A DNA stretch of 64,000 nt from Lyophyllum atratum (Eukaryota; Basidiomycota; Agaricomycetes; Agaricales; Lyophyllaceae), in NCBI GenBank assembly GCA_014905825.1, contig JACGCN010000041.1, positions 358,511-422,510 on the forward strand, read 5' to 3'. Made by a program: the position numbers and the translations under genes. The notes under the pieces are model-generated. The model did no database searches, was not told the origin of the DNA, and saw nothing but the letters and a program-made list of their open reading frames with translations. This document shows positions 32,286 through 43,982 of the stretch, piece by piece (the first letter of the stretch is position 1; the number at the start of each line of letters is the position of its first letter).

Positions 32286-34327
32286 ATGTCGATGCAAATC
32301 TTTGGCGAACAGGCAAGTAGTGATCCAATCATGTATTGGTCTACTCTGATCTGCCTAAAAACGACAGGCAACGGAGGAGAAGGCCGAGAACGCGCGTCTC
32401 TCATCCTTCATCGGCGCGTTGGCTCTCGGGGACCTCGTAAAGTCAACGCTCGGACCCAAGGGGATGAACAAAATCCTGCAATCCGCGTCGACGGGCGATA
32501 TCAACGTGACGAACGATGGCGCGACTATCTTGAAAGCGATCCAACTCGATAATGCTGCCGCGAAGATCCTCGTCAACATCTCGAAGGTGCAGGACGATGA
32601 AGTCGGAGATGGGACGACCTCGGTCACCGTATTGGCGGCTGAGCTACTGCGGGAGGCGGAGAAGCTGATTGGACAGAAGATCCATCCCCAGACGATCGTA
32701 GAGGGCTTCCGGATTGCGAGCGCGGCGGCATTGAAGGCTTTGGAGGGCGCAGCAGTCGATCATTTGTATGTCACAGTTCGTCAGAACTCGCTCGCTCGCT
32801 GACCTTCTATGTGCAGCTCAGATCCAGCCGTTTTCCGACAAGATCTGTTCAACATCGCACGGACAACGTTGTCGTCCAAGGTTCTTTCGCAAGACAAAAA
32901 CTACTTTGCAAACCTTGCTGTCGATGCTGTCCTTAGATTGAAGGTATGTCAGACGATTGGATATTTCAACTGATCCTGACCGTTGTTGTTGCAGGGATCG
33001 ATAGATCTGGAGCACATCCAGATCATAAAAAAAGTGGGCGGGAAGCTCACAGATTCTTATCTTGACGAAGGTGAGTCGACCATGTGATATGTGGTCTTGC
33101 TCTAACCGATTGTTCAGGTTTTATTCTCGACAAGACAATCGCCGTGAACTCGCCGAAACGGATGGAAAACGCCAAAATTCTTATCGCTAACACATGTAAG
33201 GCGCATACTGCTTTGAAGTCTACATCCTCATGGTATGCCTGCAGCGATGGACACCGACAAAATCAAGGTCTTTGGTGCCCGTGTCAAAGTCGACGGAACG
33301 GGGAAGCTCGCAGAGCTCGAACGTGCCGAACGGGTGAGTGTCTTCCGACCCCTACGAGATGCGCAATCTGAATGGTCCACTTCAGGAAAAAATGAAATCC
33401 AAGGTCGACGCGATCGCTGCCCACGGGATCAACTGCTTCGTGAACCGGCAGCTGATCTACAACTACCCAGAGTCGCTGTTAGCAGAGAAGGGCATCATGA
33501 CGATCGAGCACGCAGACTTTGAGGGCGTCGAGCGACTCTCGCTCGTCACCGGCGGCGAGATTGCCAGCACATTTGACCGCCCGGATCTCGTGAAGCTTGG
33601 GCACTGCGAGCTCATCGAGGAGATCATGATTGGCGAGGACAAGGTGCGTTGTCGTCTTAGGCTAAGCCGTCATGTGCACGCGTTGAACGCCGTATATGTA
33701 GTTGATCAAGTTCTCGGGAGTTGCTGCCGGCGAAGCGTGCACGGTTGTGCTCCGCGGTTCGACAACCCAGATGGTGGACGAAGCGGAGCGCTCGCTGCAT
33801 GATGCGCTCTCCGTACTTTCCCAGACGGTGAAGGAGACGCGGACGGTGCTCGGAGGCGGGTGTGCAGAGATGCTGATGAGCTGTGCTGTTGAGGAAGAGG
33901 CGCGGAAGATCAAAGGGAAGAAGGCAATTGCGACGGAGGCGTTTGGGCGCGCGCTCAGGCAGATACCGACTATCCTTGCGGACAATGCGGGGTACGATTC
34001 GTCGGACCTGGTCACGAAGCTGCGGGCCGCGCATTATGAAGGTCATGCAGATGCCGGTCTGGGTGAGTTTATGTTTCGCATCTTTGGTCGGTCCTGGTTC
34101 TGACACAAGGGGTAGATATGGAGCAGGGGACGATTGGCTCAATGAGGCAGCTGGGTATCACGGAGAGCTACAAGCTGAAACGGCAGGTGGTGCTAAGCGC
34201 CAGCGAAGCCGCAGAGATGATCATTCGGTATGTCTGTTGTAACTCTTCTGCACCAGGTATTGATATGTCTGTCTCCAGTGTTGACGATATTCTTCGGGCT
34301 GCTCCCCGGAGACGCGAGGCTGTGTAA
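32286..34327 (+). CDS. cct2: CCT2, chaperonin TCP-1 subunit beta
   Basis: Ten exons: 32286-32312, 32368-32765, 32817-32943, 32995-33070, 33118-33195, 33245-33333, 33386-33643, 33702-34062, 34116-34227, 34279-34327. The product begins [17 protein letters not shown] and carries group II chaperonin motifs: [36 protein letters not shown] (ATPase), [17 protein letters not shown] typical of the beta subunit, and [14 protein letters not shown] at the end. Length is close to the usual 525-530 aa. It forms one of eight subunits of the cytosolic TRiC ring that folds actin and tubulin. The first intron has a GC donor (CAG|GCAAGT at 32313). No frame breaks. RPL10 follows 240 bp downstream on the same strand. 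Confidence 0.95.
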
Positions 34328-34569
34328 TAAGGAAAGTAAATTAAGATCGGTGTATACACAATGGCAATTTCGACCATATGAGATGTCGCCTGATGTCGCG
34401 GTACCTTGAAGTTTAGAGGCCGGCTCCGAGATAGTGACGCAGAGAGAGCAATGACAAATCAGTCTTACTCATACATTTTATCTGTAATCAATTTGCAATT
34501 ATAAAAAGGTCGATCGGTTTCTCGGTCATCCACCCACTTTTCCATCAACTTACAGCCGTTCAACTTACA

Positions 34570-35375
34570 ATGGGTCGCCGTCCCGCTCGTTGCTACCGCT
34601 ACTGCAAGAATAAGCCCTACCCCAAGTCCAGGTACAATCGCGGTGTGCCCGACCCCAAGGTAAGCTCCTTGCCCATGATTTTTTTCACGTTTTCTGACGC
34701 GGCAGGACAGATTCGCATCTTTGACCTTGGCCGCAAGCGTGCCAACGTCGATGAATTCCCCTTCTGCGCCCACTTAGTGTCCGACGAGTACGAGCAATTG
34801 TCGAGTGAGGCCCTGGAAGCCGCCCGTATTTGTGCCAACAAATATGTCACCAAGACCTCTGGAAAAGATTCTTTCCATCTCCGTGTCCGGGCCCATCCGT
34901 TCCATGTCATCCGTATCAACAAGATGCTGTCCTGTGCTGGTGCCGATCGGTGCGTTATGTCTTATTTCGTCTATTACATTCATCACTCAATCCTAGTTAG
35001 GCTCCAAACAGGTATGCGTGGTGCATGGGGCAAGCCTTACGGCACAGTCGCCCGTGTAAACATCGGCCAGGTTATCCTCTCCGTCCGGACGAAGGAGAAC
35101 AACGCACCAGTGGTTATGGAGGCTCTTCGCCGCGCTCGCTACAAGTTCCCCGGTCGCCAAAAGATCATCATTTCGAAGAAATGGGGATTCACCAACGTCA
35201 ACAAGGAAGAATACCTCAAGCTCAAGGAGGAGAAGAAGGTGCTACAGTACGTGTTCCAATTTATGTGTAGACGTTCGTTGCCTAATATTTCTTTACTAGG
35301 GATGGTGCCTACCTTCAGTTCATCCGCCCGAAGGGTCCCCTGGAGCAGAACCTCCGCAATCAGCTGAGGGCTTGA
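34570..35375 (+). CDS. rpl10: 60S ribosomal protein L10 (uL16)
   Basis: Four exons: 34570-34659, 34711-34949, 35001-35246, 35300-35375. The product starts [18 protein letters not shown] and contains [34 protein letters not shown] and [14 protein letters not shown], diagnostic of eukaryotic uL16; about 216 aa, the normal length. It joins late in 60S maturation and lies near the peptidyl-transferase centre. Introns are 50-53 nt with GT-AG ends. The gene looks intact. Confidence 0.96.
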
Positions 35376-35604
35376 GTACCTGGGCACTAGATATCATATG
35401 CTTGCTACTTCTTACTGGAATGTGTTTGCACGTAGATTGCCAATACATTTTAGTTTACGCTCCAAACCTAAGTTATATGTGACCTACAACAAAACGCTAC
35501 AACGACAACATGGAAAGCAAGATATAGCAGATGAACGAATAACTAACAGAGATATCAAAAAAGAAACCGAGTGTTCCACACCACGAAGATTGTTCCGCCG
35601 CCCC

Positions 35605-38600
35605 TCAAGGCAGATACTCGTCATCGTCGTCGTCACCCTCCTCTTCGTCATCACCCCCTTCGCGATCGTCGTCGTAGTCATAGTCTCTCCCATCACCATC
35701 TTCCCGATCGTCCTCTGCCCCTTCAACGTATCCAACGCCCATGAACACTGGTGCACCTCCCGCACCCCCATGCGCGAGAAAGCCCCTGTTCTTACTCCGC
35801 GTCCCGACACCGACAAACACCCCGCTTTCCAGACCATCAACATCTTCGTCCTCGTGATGCCCAACGCCTGCATCACGTAACTCCTCATCCAGAGTGAGTC
35901 GGCGCTTCCCCCCTTCGCGCCGTTGAGAGCGTGACTCGCGGTCAGAGTTCCGGCTCTGAGACTGCACGGAGGCAGAGCGAGCAGACGTTCTAGATGCAAC
36001 AGAAGCAACACTATGCTGTCTCGGCTGGGTCCCGTGCGTTTCCTGCGGGGTAGGCTTTGCTGCAGCTTTTGGAATCCTTGACGGCTGTGGCTGCTTCTTG
36101 CTCTGGCTCTTCCGTGATGTCGGCACACTAGTTGTCGACCGCTCCCGCTGCGGCTGCTGCTCCAGTTCCTCAAACGACAGCGACAATGGGTCCACCTCTT
36201 CATCAGAATCCGCGGGCCGTCTCTGTCGTGCAGGAACAGCCCTCGCCCGGGCAGGAGGACGCGGCTTGACCGGTGACCCACGGTTAGGCATCGGCGAGGT
36301 CGGCGGGCGTTTCGCAAACACCTCTGCGCCATGAAGTCTCACAGCGTGCGGTGACACAGGTGGTGGTGGTGGCGGCGGCGGCATCATCGACATGTTCACC
36401 CTTGTCGCATGCGACTCGGGAAGCATGCCACGATCATCATACATGTCGACGTCAATGATCTCCGGCGCCTTCATGTGCCTGCCCAGTATGCGTTGGTCTG
36501 GATCTGGCTTAACAGGGACGCCATTTGCTCGGAATCTGAAAGCGTTGCGGAAGGGCGGGATAGGCGGAGTGGACGGGAGCCGTTCATCGTCAGGGTTATT
36601 GTCGACATCATTATCAGAGCAGAGAGACGGGGTAGCTGCATCCATGGTTGAGGTGGACGACCAGGTTCGGGAAGGGATGCTGAGATGTGGGTAGGGCTGG
36701 GATTGGGATTGAGAGAGAGAAGTGTTTGAGGCAAAACTCGAGTCGGAGGAACCGATCGAACGCCGTTTACCAGTGGCACCTACACTACCGTGAGCAAGGT
36801 TCAACTCATTTTTGAAGATGGAGACTTACGCAAGTCATCACGAAATTCTGCTAGACCATCCTCACCCCGCTTCCTCTTATCGCCAACTCGCGGGTCCCAT
36901 CCGTCCGTCGATCGAGAAATGGAAACTTGAGAAGACATTGACCTCCTGGGGAGATCGCGGATCCTCGAACCGCTTGAGACAGACTCATGGCTGAACGAGG
37001 AATTACCCGAGAACGGCGGGGGGATATTCCCTGGAACTTTTCTTAACCTGACTGTCTTCATTTCAGTTAAAAATGCAGCCATTTTGTCAGGCGCTATCCC
37101 GATTGCAGGCTGACCCTTACGGCGAGTCGGCACTGGAGGATTAATTGGCGCTTCAACAGGTGTCGGGGCATGTTTAAGAGCCGCGCGAGCGGAGGCAAAG
37201 AGGGTGCTGGGATCTCCAGCTGTTGGTATTTGCAGCGATCCAAGATTCATAGGTGGAGGTGGCGGCGGTGGTGGCGGTGGGGGAGGCAGTAGAGTCGTTG
37301 CGTATTGGCGGGGTCGTTTTGATAGCTATATACAAAGTTAGTCACGATCCGGATATATAAATGACAAAACTAACCTCCTCCTTCAACCTCGTTATCTCTT
37401 CCTCGAGCATTCTGATGCGCTCCTTGTCATGGCCCTTCTCCCGTTCTAACTCTTCATCGCTTCCACTTGCCTGCTCTTCATCTCGCGTTTCGCGCCGTTG
37501 TTGGTCTGCCTTCGCGGCAGCCAGCTCCCGCTCCTTCCCCCTTACGCGAATCTCGCCTGACGTATTTGATAGGCCCTCTTCAAACGATAAATCCATCGCC
37601 CGTCCCTTGCCCTTTTCCCGCGCTGAGTACGACTTTTTCATCTTCGCGGGAGAACCAGTCGGACTTGGTAGCAGAATCGACGGGTCCGCATCGTCTTCTC
37701 CGACGTGAAAGCGATCCACGGCCGCCTTGACGGAGGAGTTCAGTCTAGGACGACGAGAGGGCCCAGGCTGCGTATCGTCTTCCTTAACCGCGGGAGTTGC
37801 GGATGATGAGCCCCATGTGTCAGACTCAAACCTAACATGGCGGTTGTTAATCGGGACATCTTCTGGGATTAGCGAGGGCGAACGAGGGAACAGAGACCCA
37901 GGCATGCTGACAGATTGCCGGCGTCGAAGGGCTTTGGGAGGCGGCGGCGGCGGCGAAGGAGATAACGAACGTTCGGAGTCAGATGATTCTGCACGAGCAT
38001 CAGGACACGACTGATATAAGGTAGTAAAATAGTTCCGCGCACCTTCGGTGTCGGACTGACGCCTACTCGTACGTTTAGGTTCGGTATGATTGCGGTCAGG
38101 GCGGGAAGCCCGCCGAGGAGAGGGATATCGCTCCTCGAATCCAGGACTATGTTCGCGCCGGGTTTGCTTGCGAGTGTGCCTCGCTACGTTGGGGGGGTCT
38201 GCTTGAGAGTTATCCGAGGCAGAGAGTTCTGCAGGAAGGCATGTTAGAATAACACCATGTCGATATGAAAAAATAAGTCCCTTACCATCATGGTCCTGCT
38301 GAGGAGGAGTAGGACGCCGAGCGCGTCGTTTAACACTCGGTCTGGCGTGGTGTAGCTCGGGAACACCATGAGATTGCTTGCGACAGTTCAATCGGGGGTC
38401 AGGATCGTCCCGTGAACCACGATTCTTTCGTATTGTATCCCCACGGCGTTTCTTACGTGCTTGGACGCGTGGAGAAGGGGGCGACTGCGTTCAATTAGCG
38501 TATGAAGCGAGATCTAAACTCTGCAGCGCACCTCGGGCTCTTCTGCTTGAGAAAGCGTTCCTCCTGTCGCTGTGGTCACAAATGACTCAATTTCACGAGA

Positions 38601-38663
38601 TACAAAGCTGAAAACGCCTGAAAAAAGGCCAGAACTCGACGGGGGTTGGTGCCCAGACGGCAT
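35605..38663 (-). CDS. Large disordered coiled-coil protein, proline-rich
   Basis: Five exons: 38663-38532, 38484-38286, 38228-37375, 37325-36830, 36779-35605, all phase-consistent, coding for about 950 aa. It starts MPSGHQPPSSSGLFSGVF with an amphipathic segment (FSFVSREIESFVTTATG), then Ser/Arg/Pro-rich disorder, a coiled coil (KERIRMLEEEITRLKEE), a run of 11 prolines, a conserved-looking block (SARAALKHAPTPVEAP, APDKMAAFLTEMKTVRLRKV) and a very acidic C-terminus. The poly-proline followed by MAAFLTEMKTVRLRKV recalls actin-regulator or scaffold proteins, but I cannot name the family. No membrane segments. It is tail-to-tail with RPL10 (230 bp) and tandem with the complex I gene. Confidence 0.75.
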
Positions 38664-38823
38664 AGTTGGGTATTTATGAGGACAAGGCAGCACGCCCACC
38701 TCGGACTAGCAAGGCGGTTGGTAAATATGCACAAACATCATTGTTGATTGCCATTCAATTGCCATTGTGCCTGGCCAGTGAATCGATTTTATTACTACCA
38801 GGTGAACAGTCATAAGGACTAGC

Positions 38824-40665
38824 CTAAGGTGTGGTGAGAGCCTCCGGCAACCGAGCCCCCAAGTTATCCGGGATAGCAAGGTCATCATTCATGTCCTTGG
38901 CCAGCCTTCCACCAAATGTAACAACACCGTTGACCGCCCTGTAGTTGGCGATGCGCTCTTCAACAAGCGGGCGGTAGTGGCGCATGAGGCCCTGGATCGG
39001 CCAGGCAGCTGCATCACCTAGGGCACAAATCGTGCGACCTTCGATTTGTTTGCTGAGCAAGATATAGTAAGTACGAGAGTATTGTATAAGACACAGAGCC
39101 AACGCACCTCAGCTCGAGCAGCATATCGATCTCACGGGTGTGGGCCCGACCTTCCGTGATACGGTCCATCATGTTCATCATCCAGGAGGTACCCTCCCTG
39201 CAGGGAGTGCACTGGCCGCAGGATTCGTGTTTGTAGAACTAGATGCTAATTATGAGACTTGAATGATGATAATCAGATGAATGGGCAAACATGGGCGAAG
39301 CGAGCGATGGCGGCAATAATGTCGGTGCTCTTGTCCATGACGATAACAGCGCCTGTACCGAGACCGGTTTGAGCATCCTTAAGCGAGTCGAAGTCCATCC
39401 TAACATCTCGTTAGAAAATATCTGCGAGAGGGTGGAACAAAATAAAACTTACAAAACCTCAGCGCAGATTTTCGGGGGGATGACAGGCACAGACGAGCCA
39501 CCAGGAACGATCCCCAAGAGGTTATCCCAGCCACCTATGACACCCCCGCAGTGTTTCTCGAGCAGCTCCTTCAGTGGGATACTCATCTCCTCCTCCACGA
39601 CACAGGGGTTGTTAACGTGACCGCTGATACAATATAGCTTGGTACCCTGGTTCCTCTCCCTTCCGAAACCAGCAAACCAGCTCGAGCCGCGCCTACAGAT
39701 TGTCGGAGCAACGGCAACAGTCTCCACGTTCGCAACTGTGGTAGGGCATCCAAACAGCCCGACATCAGCGGGGAAAGGCGGCTTCAGGCGGGGTTTGCCC
39801 TGCTTCCCTTCAAGCGACTCGATGAGCGCGGTTTCCTCACCACAAATGTACGCGCCAGCCCCACGGTGGAGATAGACGTCAAACGTGTAGCCGGATCCGC
39901 AAGCGTCTTTACCGATGAGGCCAGCAGCATAGGCCTCGTTAATGGCCTGCTGGACGTGCGACGCCTCCTGGTAGAACTCTCCACGGATGTAGATATAGGC
40001 AGCGGTGGCGTTCATGGCGCGGCCGGCGACGAGGCAGCCTTCAATGAGCTTGTGGGGGTCGCCGCGAAGAATTTCACGGTCCTTGCAGGTTCCAGGTTCA
40101 CCTTCATCAGCGTTGATAACGAGGTATCGAGGTCTACAAGTAAATGAGTCGCCGAATATTTTCGATGACGACGAAACTCACCGAGGGTCCTTCTCCCAAC
40201 CAGGCTTGTTCATGAAACTCCACTTCAATCCGCTGGGGAAACCAGCTCCACCGCGACCACGAAGGCCAGAGTCCTTGATGGTCTGAATAATCCACGAGTC
40301 TCCCTTGAGTATGATATCTTTTGTACGGTGCCAATCACCCCGCGACTACAACAAAATAATGTGTCAGAAGAGTCTCGTGTTTACAATACCCAAAAGCATA
40401 CTTGAGCACCCTTTAGTCCATGGTCATGTCTGCAGTACACATTCGTAAAGATACGGTCCTGGTCTTTCAGACCACCATATCTCCGTACAGGGGGATCTGC
40501 GGCAGTTGCAAAGGAGCGCGCAAGGCGAAGTTTTGCGCGGAACGGCCGTGAAATGACTGCGAATTTCTGAGTAACAAACAAGTTTACAGAAAAGGTCAAC
40601 ATACCAGTTGCCGAAAGAGACGCCTTGAGCATCGCGCTGGACGATGAGGACGAGGCCCTGAGCAT
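38824..40665 (-). CDS. nuo51: NADH:ubiquinone oxidoreductase 51-kDa subunit (NDUFV1)
   Basis: Seven exons: 40665-40605, 40556-40402, 40345-40182, 40133-39453, 39399-39291, 39238-39108, 39052-38824. The N-terminus ([14 protein letters not shown], then [14 protein letters not shown]) is a mitochondrial presequence. The core has [16 protein letters not shown] (NADH/FMN-binding glycine loop), [30 protein letters not shown] and the iron-sulfur ligands in [12 protein letters not shown] plus the later Cys in TICALGDAA. It is the flavoprotein that accepts electrons from NADH in the matrix arm of complex I. About 500 aa, no frame breaks. It shares a 133-bp divergent intergenic region with VPS26. Confidence 0.96.
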
Positions 40666-40798
40666 CGTGCTCGTCGTTGTAGCCAGAGTTGGGTGACGGT
40701 GAGCGGAGTTTTTCGGGTTACCCGATTCAGCCAACTTTCGTACAAACAAGTCGCTTGACTGCGCGTGACGGCGGACTCAACACTCAGGCTCGTCGTCC

Positions 40799-42044
40799 AT
40801 GGCCGCATATTTCTTTGCCTCACCCATTGATGTCGACGTCAAGTTAGAAGGCGAGGAATCCCGCAAGCAGGTCGAGATCAAATCCGAGAAGGAGAAGCCC
40901 ATCTCTTGTCCAGTGTACTATGACGGCGACTCTGTGGGCGGCCAGGTTATACACTTCTATTCAGAATTTTTGCAGGTTCTGAGCATATCCTCCAGGTCGC
41001 AATACGAGTGCGAGACGGAAAGAAGCTCACGCATGAAGGGATAAAGGTCGAGTTCGTTGGAAGCATCGGTCCGTATACATTCACCCCATTTATTCAGGGT
41101 CTTATGGAAATATACAGAATTATTTTATGACAGAGGACACCACCATGAATTCCTGTCATTATCACAAGAGCTCGCAGCTCCAGGCGAAATGCGGCAAGCC
41201 CAAACCTTCGATTTCCTCTTCAAGAATGTGGAGAAGCAGTTTGAGAGTTATCAAGGTATAAACGTGAAACTGAGGTGAGGCCTTCTCTATGATCGTATCT
41301 CATGTTCCCAATGTCTTACTTATGCTGCATATCAGGTACTTCATTCGCGTATCGATATCGCGGAGAATGGCCGACGTGATGAAAGAGAAGGACTTATGGG
41401 TGCACTCATTCCGCATGCCTCCAGACAGCAACAACTCGATCAAGATGGAGGTTGGAATCGAGGACTGTCTCCACATTGAGTTTGAGTACAACAAATCCAA
41501 GTGCGCACTTCCCACCGCCTGGCCAGGCAGTATACACTGACGTAGACTGCAGATACCACTTGAAGGACGTCATTGTTGGAAAGATCTACTTTCTCCTCGT
41601 GCGCATCAAGATCAAACATATGGAACTCTCCATCATTCGGCGTGAAACGACAGGCTCGCCGCCAAATCAATACAATGAGAGCGAAACCATTACGAAATTC
41701 GAAATCATGGACGGCGCGCCAGTGCGAGGTAGGCTACACTCGTCGCATAATCCAAAATCATCCTTAAAGATTTCTCTCCGCAGGCGAGACGATCCCCATA
41801 CGCCTATTCCTCGGTGGCTTTGATCTGACGCCGACTTTCCGGGACGTCAACAAGAAGTTCAGCACCCGGTATTACCTGAATCTCGTACTAATTGACGAAG
41901 AGAACCGACGATATTTCAAACAGCAGGTGCGCATGACCTTTTCATTTTTCATAATTTTGTACTGAGGCCCCTTTTCAGGAGATTACGATCTTCCGGATAC
42001 CTGAGGCAAGTCGACTTTCATCGTCTTGTTATTCCCTTTGCTGA
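40799..42044 (+). CDS. vps26: VPS26, retromer subunit
   Basis: Exons: 40799-40945, 40996-41068, 41118-41274, 41336-41500, 41553-41728, 41784-41926, 41979-42044. The product has the arrestin-like fold sequence of VPS26: SCPVYYDGDSVGG, IKVEFVGSIELFYDRG, FLSLSQELAAPGE, YFIRVSISRRMADV, IGKIYFLL-type KIYFLLVRIKIKHME, LFLGGFDLTPT and NKKFSTRYYLNLVLIDEE. It works with VPS35 and VPS29 to recycle cargo from endosomes. The end is uncertain: read-through gives a short tail after TIFRIPE and stops at 42042; a GC donor right after GAG (gcaagt) with the acceptor ending at 42054 would end the protein as IPEN. Length about 300 aa is normal. Confidence 0.93.
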
Positions 42045-42059
42045 CCATATACATAGAAC

Positions 42060-43350
42060 TGATTCTTGTTGTACTGTATCTCTATTTATGTTATTTGCAT
42101 GGAGGACCATTGGACGCTTCTCGAGAACACATGCCTGGCATGTCTACTTATATTGAGTCATCCCGGAAAACAAGTCACGGAGACACTTACCTTCTCCCGT
42201 CAAGTAATCCTTGGAAGTTACCTTGGTCACACTCGACCCAAAGAACCCGTGAAATCGGCTGGCCTCGGACATCTGTGTCACCAATACCAACACTTGCGAG
42301 GTTGCGTATCTAACCCAACCTCAGCGCTCGAGAGCCCAGAGCCTTCCTATGACCGCACCGCAGGGGTTAGCTTTACCATTCAAACAATTTCCAAACTGAC
42401 GATTTGCCCAGTTTACTGATTCACGTTGTGTATCGCTAACATCCAGCGGATGCACCCGCATCATCTGCATTCCCTAAACCTGGCCAAATTAACAAACGAA
42501 CCGCTATCCAATGCGAAAACCTGTCAATCAAAAAGCTCCTGTCCGTTGCAGAGGCGGATCTGACGATGATGGATCTCCATATTCTAGGTATCACTTCTAG
42601 AAAGAAATCGCTACATCCAAGCCCTCCAGGAGATGCAGATATCGACCCTCCTCAATCAGCTGTGCGGCATATCGTCGATGGTCAGGTGGCCGGGGTGCAC
42701 GATCATAAAGCAGTGGGCCATCCTCATTGGAACTGTAGCCAGGCTGAGGCCCACATATGACATCGAATGATGATAAAATCACATGGCCTCACTCGTTGGA
42801 AACATTCATCCCGACCCGAAGAGACCGTCGACGACATCTACTTTCGGAGTCAAATGATATGTATCGGAATCGCGACTTTCTATCATGAAGACCTATCGCA
42901 CTCGAGTTAGGTATATCCCTGCACCGATCGTCTCCGCATAGGAGACTAAGGGCTACAACTTTAGGTTAGCTGTACCGGGTTTTGATAAGCAGTTTGAAGT
43001 GGGGTACATTCTCTACGCTCCTTTTTATACCCGGCGGTGTCATATGTAGTAGTATCCACGACTCAAATACTAGTAAAGAGGCATTTAGAAACAGACGCGA
43101 CAGCCACCGAAAGATTCCGGCGCTAATAAAAGGCTAAGGTATAGTGGTATGCGAATCTATCCTAAAAGCCGTAGTGGAGTGTAGTGCGTTTCTCCATCTC
43201 AACCGAATCCGGATGTGGCGTTAAATAATTCCTGCTACTTTAGTAGTAGGTTTTACCCCCCAAAACAGGTCACGTTCGCCATCAATTTTAGTCGCCACGT
43301 TTCTGTTCATCTCGTGACGGGTTTGTTCTAAATTTAATACTTCATCCTCC
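42060..43350. other. Stretch with a protein-like but unassigned exon
   Basis: Plus-strand sequence at about 42448-42600 reads ADAPASSAFPKPGQINK and KLLSVAEADLTMMDL, preceded by a good acceptor (aacatccag), so it may be an exon of an unrecognised gene starting near 42100. The rest (42780-43350) shows no coding or repeat signal. Confidence 0.3.
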
Positions 43351-43364
43351 TATGGTTTTCACAT

Positions 43365-43877
43365 CTACGGAGACGACAGCTCGTTCCTAAAATCTTCCAA
43401 ACACAGCTCATTCGTTGATCGAAGGCGCTCTCCGTGCTCTGATGATTCGTTCCACGCCACACGAACACGTTCCCAGCAATGCAGATGGTCGCCATCGCTT
43501 GCACTGACACCCTTGTCTACGGTATTCAGACGACGGATGTTCACGATACTCCTTGATATTACGATATCGGGAATGACTTGGTTAGACTCTATCAACTGAG
43601 CTCCCTCCAACAATTCCCGTCCTCTTTCGCGCACACCTGTCAAAGGTCAAACAGTAGATATCTATGTCACTACTAGCAGCAGTTGTGTAGTCTCGACAGT
43701 AACAAAATGACAACTTTGTGTGCAAGCTGGTACGAAGAGTGTCAATTGGAAGGGTCCCATATCGACGTGCACGTAAACAGCGAAGAAACGAGAGCCAAAA
43801 AGTAGCAGGTTCTGCGGGCGAGAGCGCGCGTTCACCAACTCGTAAATTTGGCGTCGTGATAGGAGCGTGGGAGTCAT
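43365..43877 (-). CDS. Hypothetical small protein, weak
   Basis: Two frames could be exons: MTPTLLSRRQIYELVNA (from 43877) and GVRERGRELLEGAQLIES (43640-43365). They are amphipathic and protein-like, but no donor/acceptor pair joins them cleanly in phase, so the model is doubtful. The start codon lies only about 105 bp from that of ILV2 on the other strand. Confidence 0.25.
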
Positions 43878-43962
43878 GTGATTAATTTAAAATGATCGGC
43901 CGAGAAACTTTCGGCCGGAATATAGCCATAGCAGGCACTTGAAAAAGTTTTGGACGAGTCAT
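43871..43962 (+). promoter_or_regulatory. Two Gcn4/Cpc1-type sites upstream of ILV2
   Basis: GAGTCAT (reverse complement ATGACTC) occurs at 43871-43877 and 43956-43962, within 115 bp of the ILV2 start. ATGACTC is the core of the general amino-acid control element bound by Gcn4/Cpc1, which commonly controls ILV2. The first copy coincides with the ATG of the weak opposite ORF. Confidence 0.4.
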
Positions 43963-43982
43963 TTGAGAGTCTGCTAGTGACC

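Noticed and set aside
31945..32297. Minus-strand 98-codon ORF upstream of CCT2
   Set aside because: Lies in the divergent promoter and overlaps the CCT2 first exon; no motif.
34570..34773. Read-through of the first RPL10 intron as coding
   Set aside because: The longer open frame retains an intron; splicing at 34660-34710 gives the conserved uL16 sequence.
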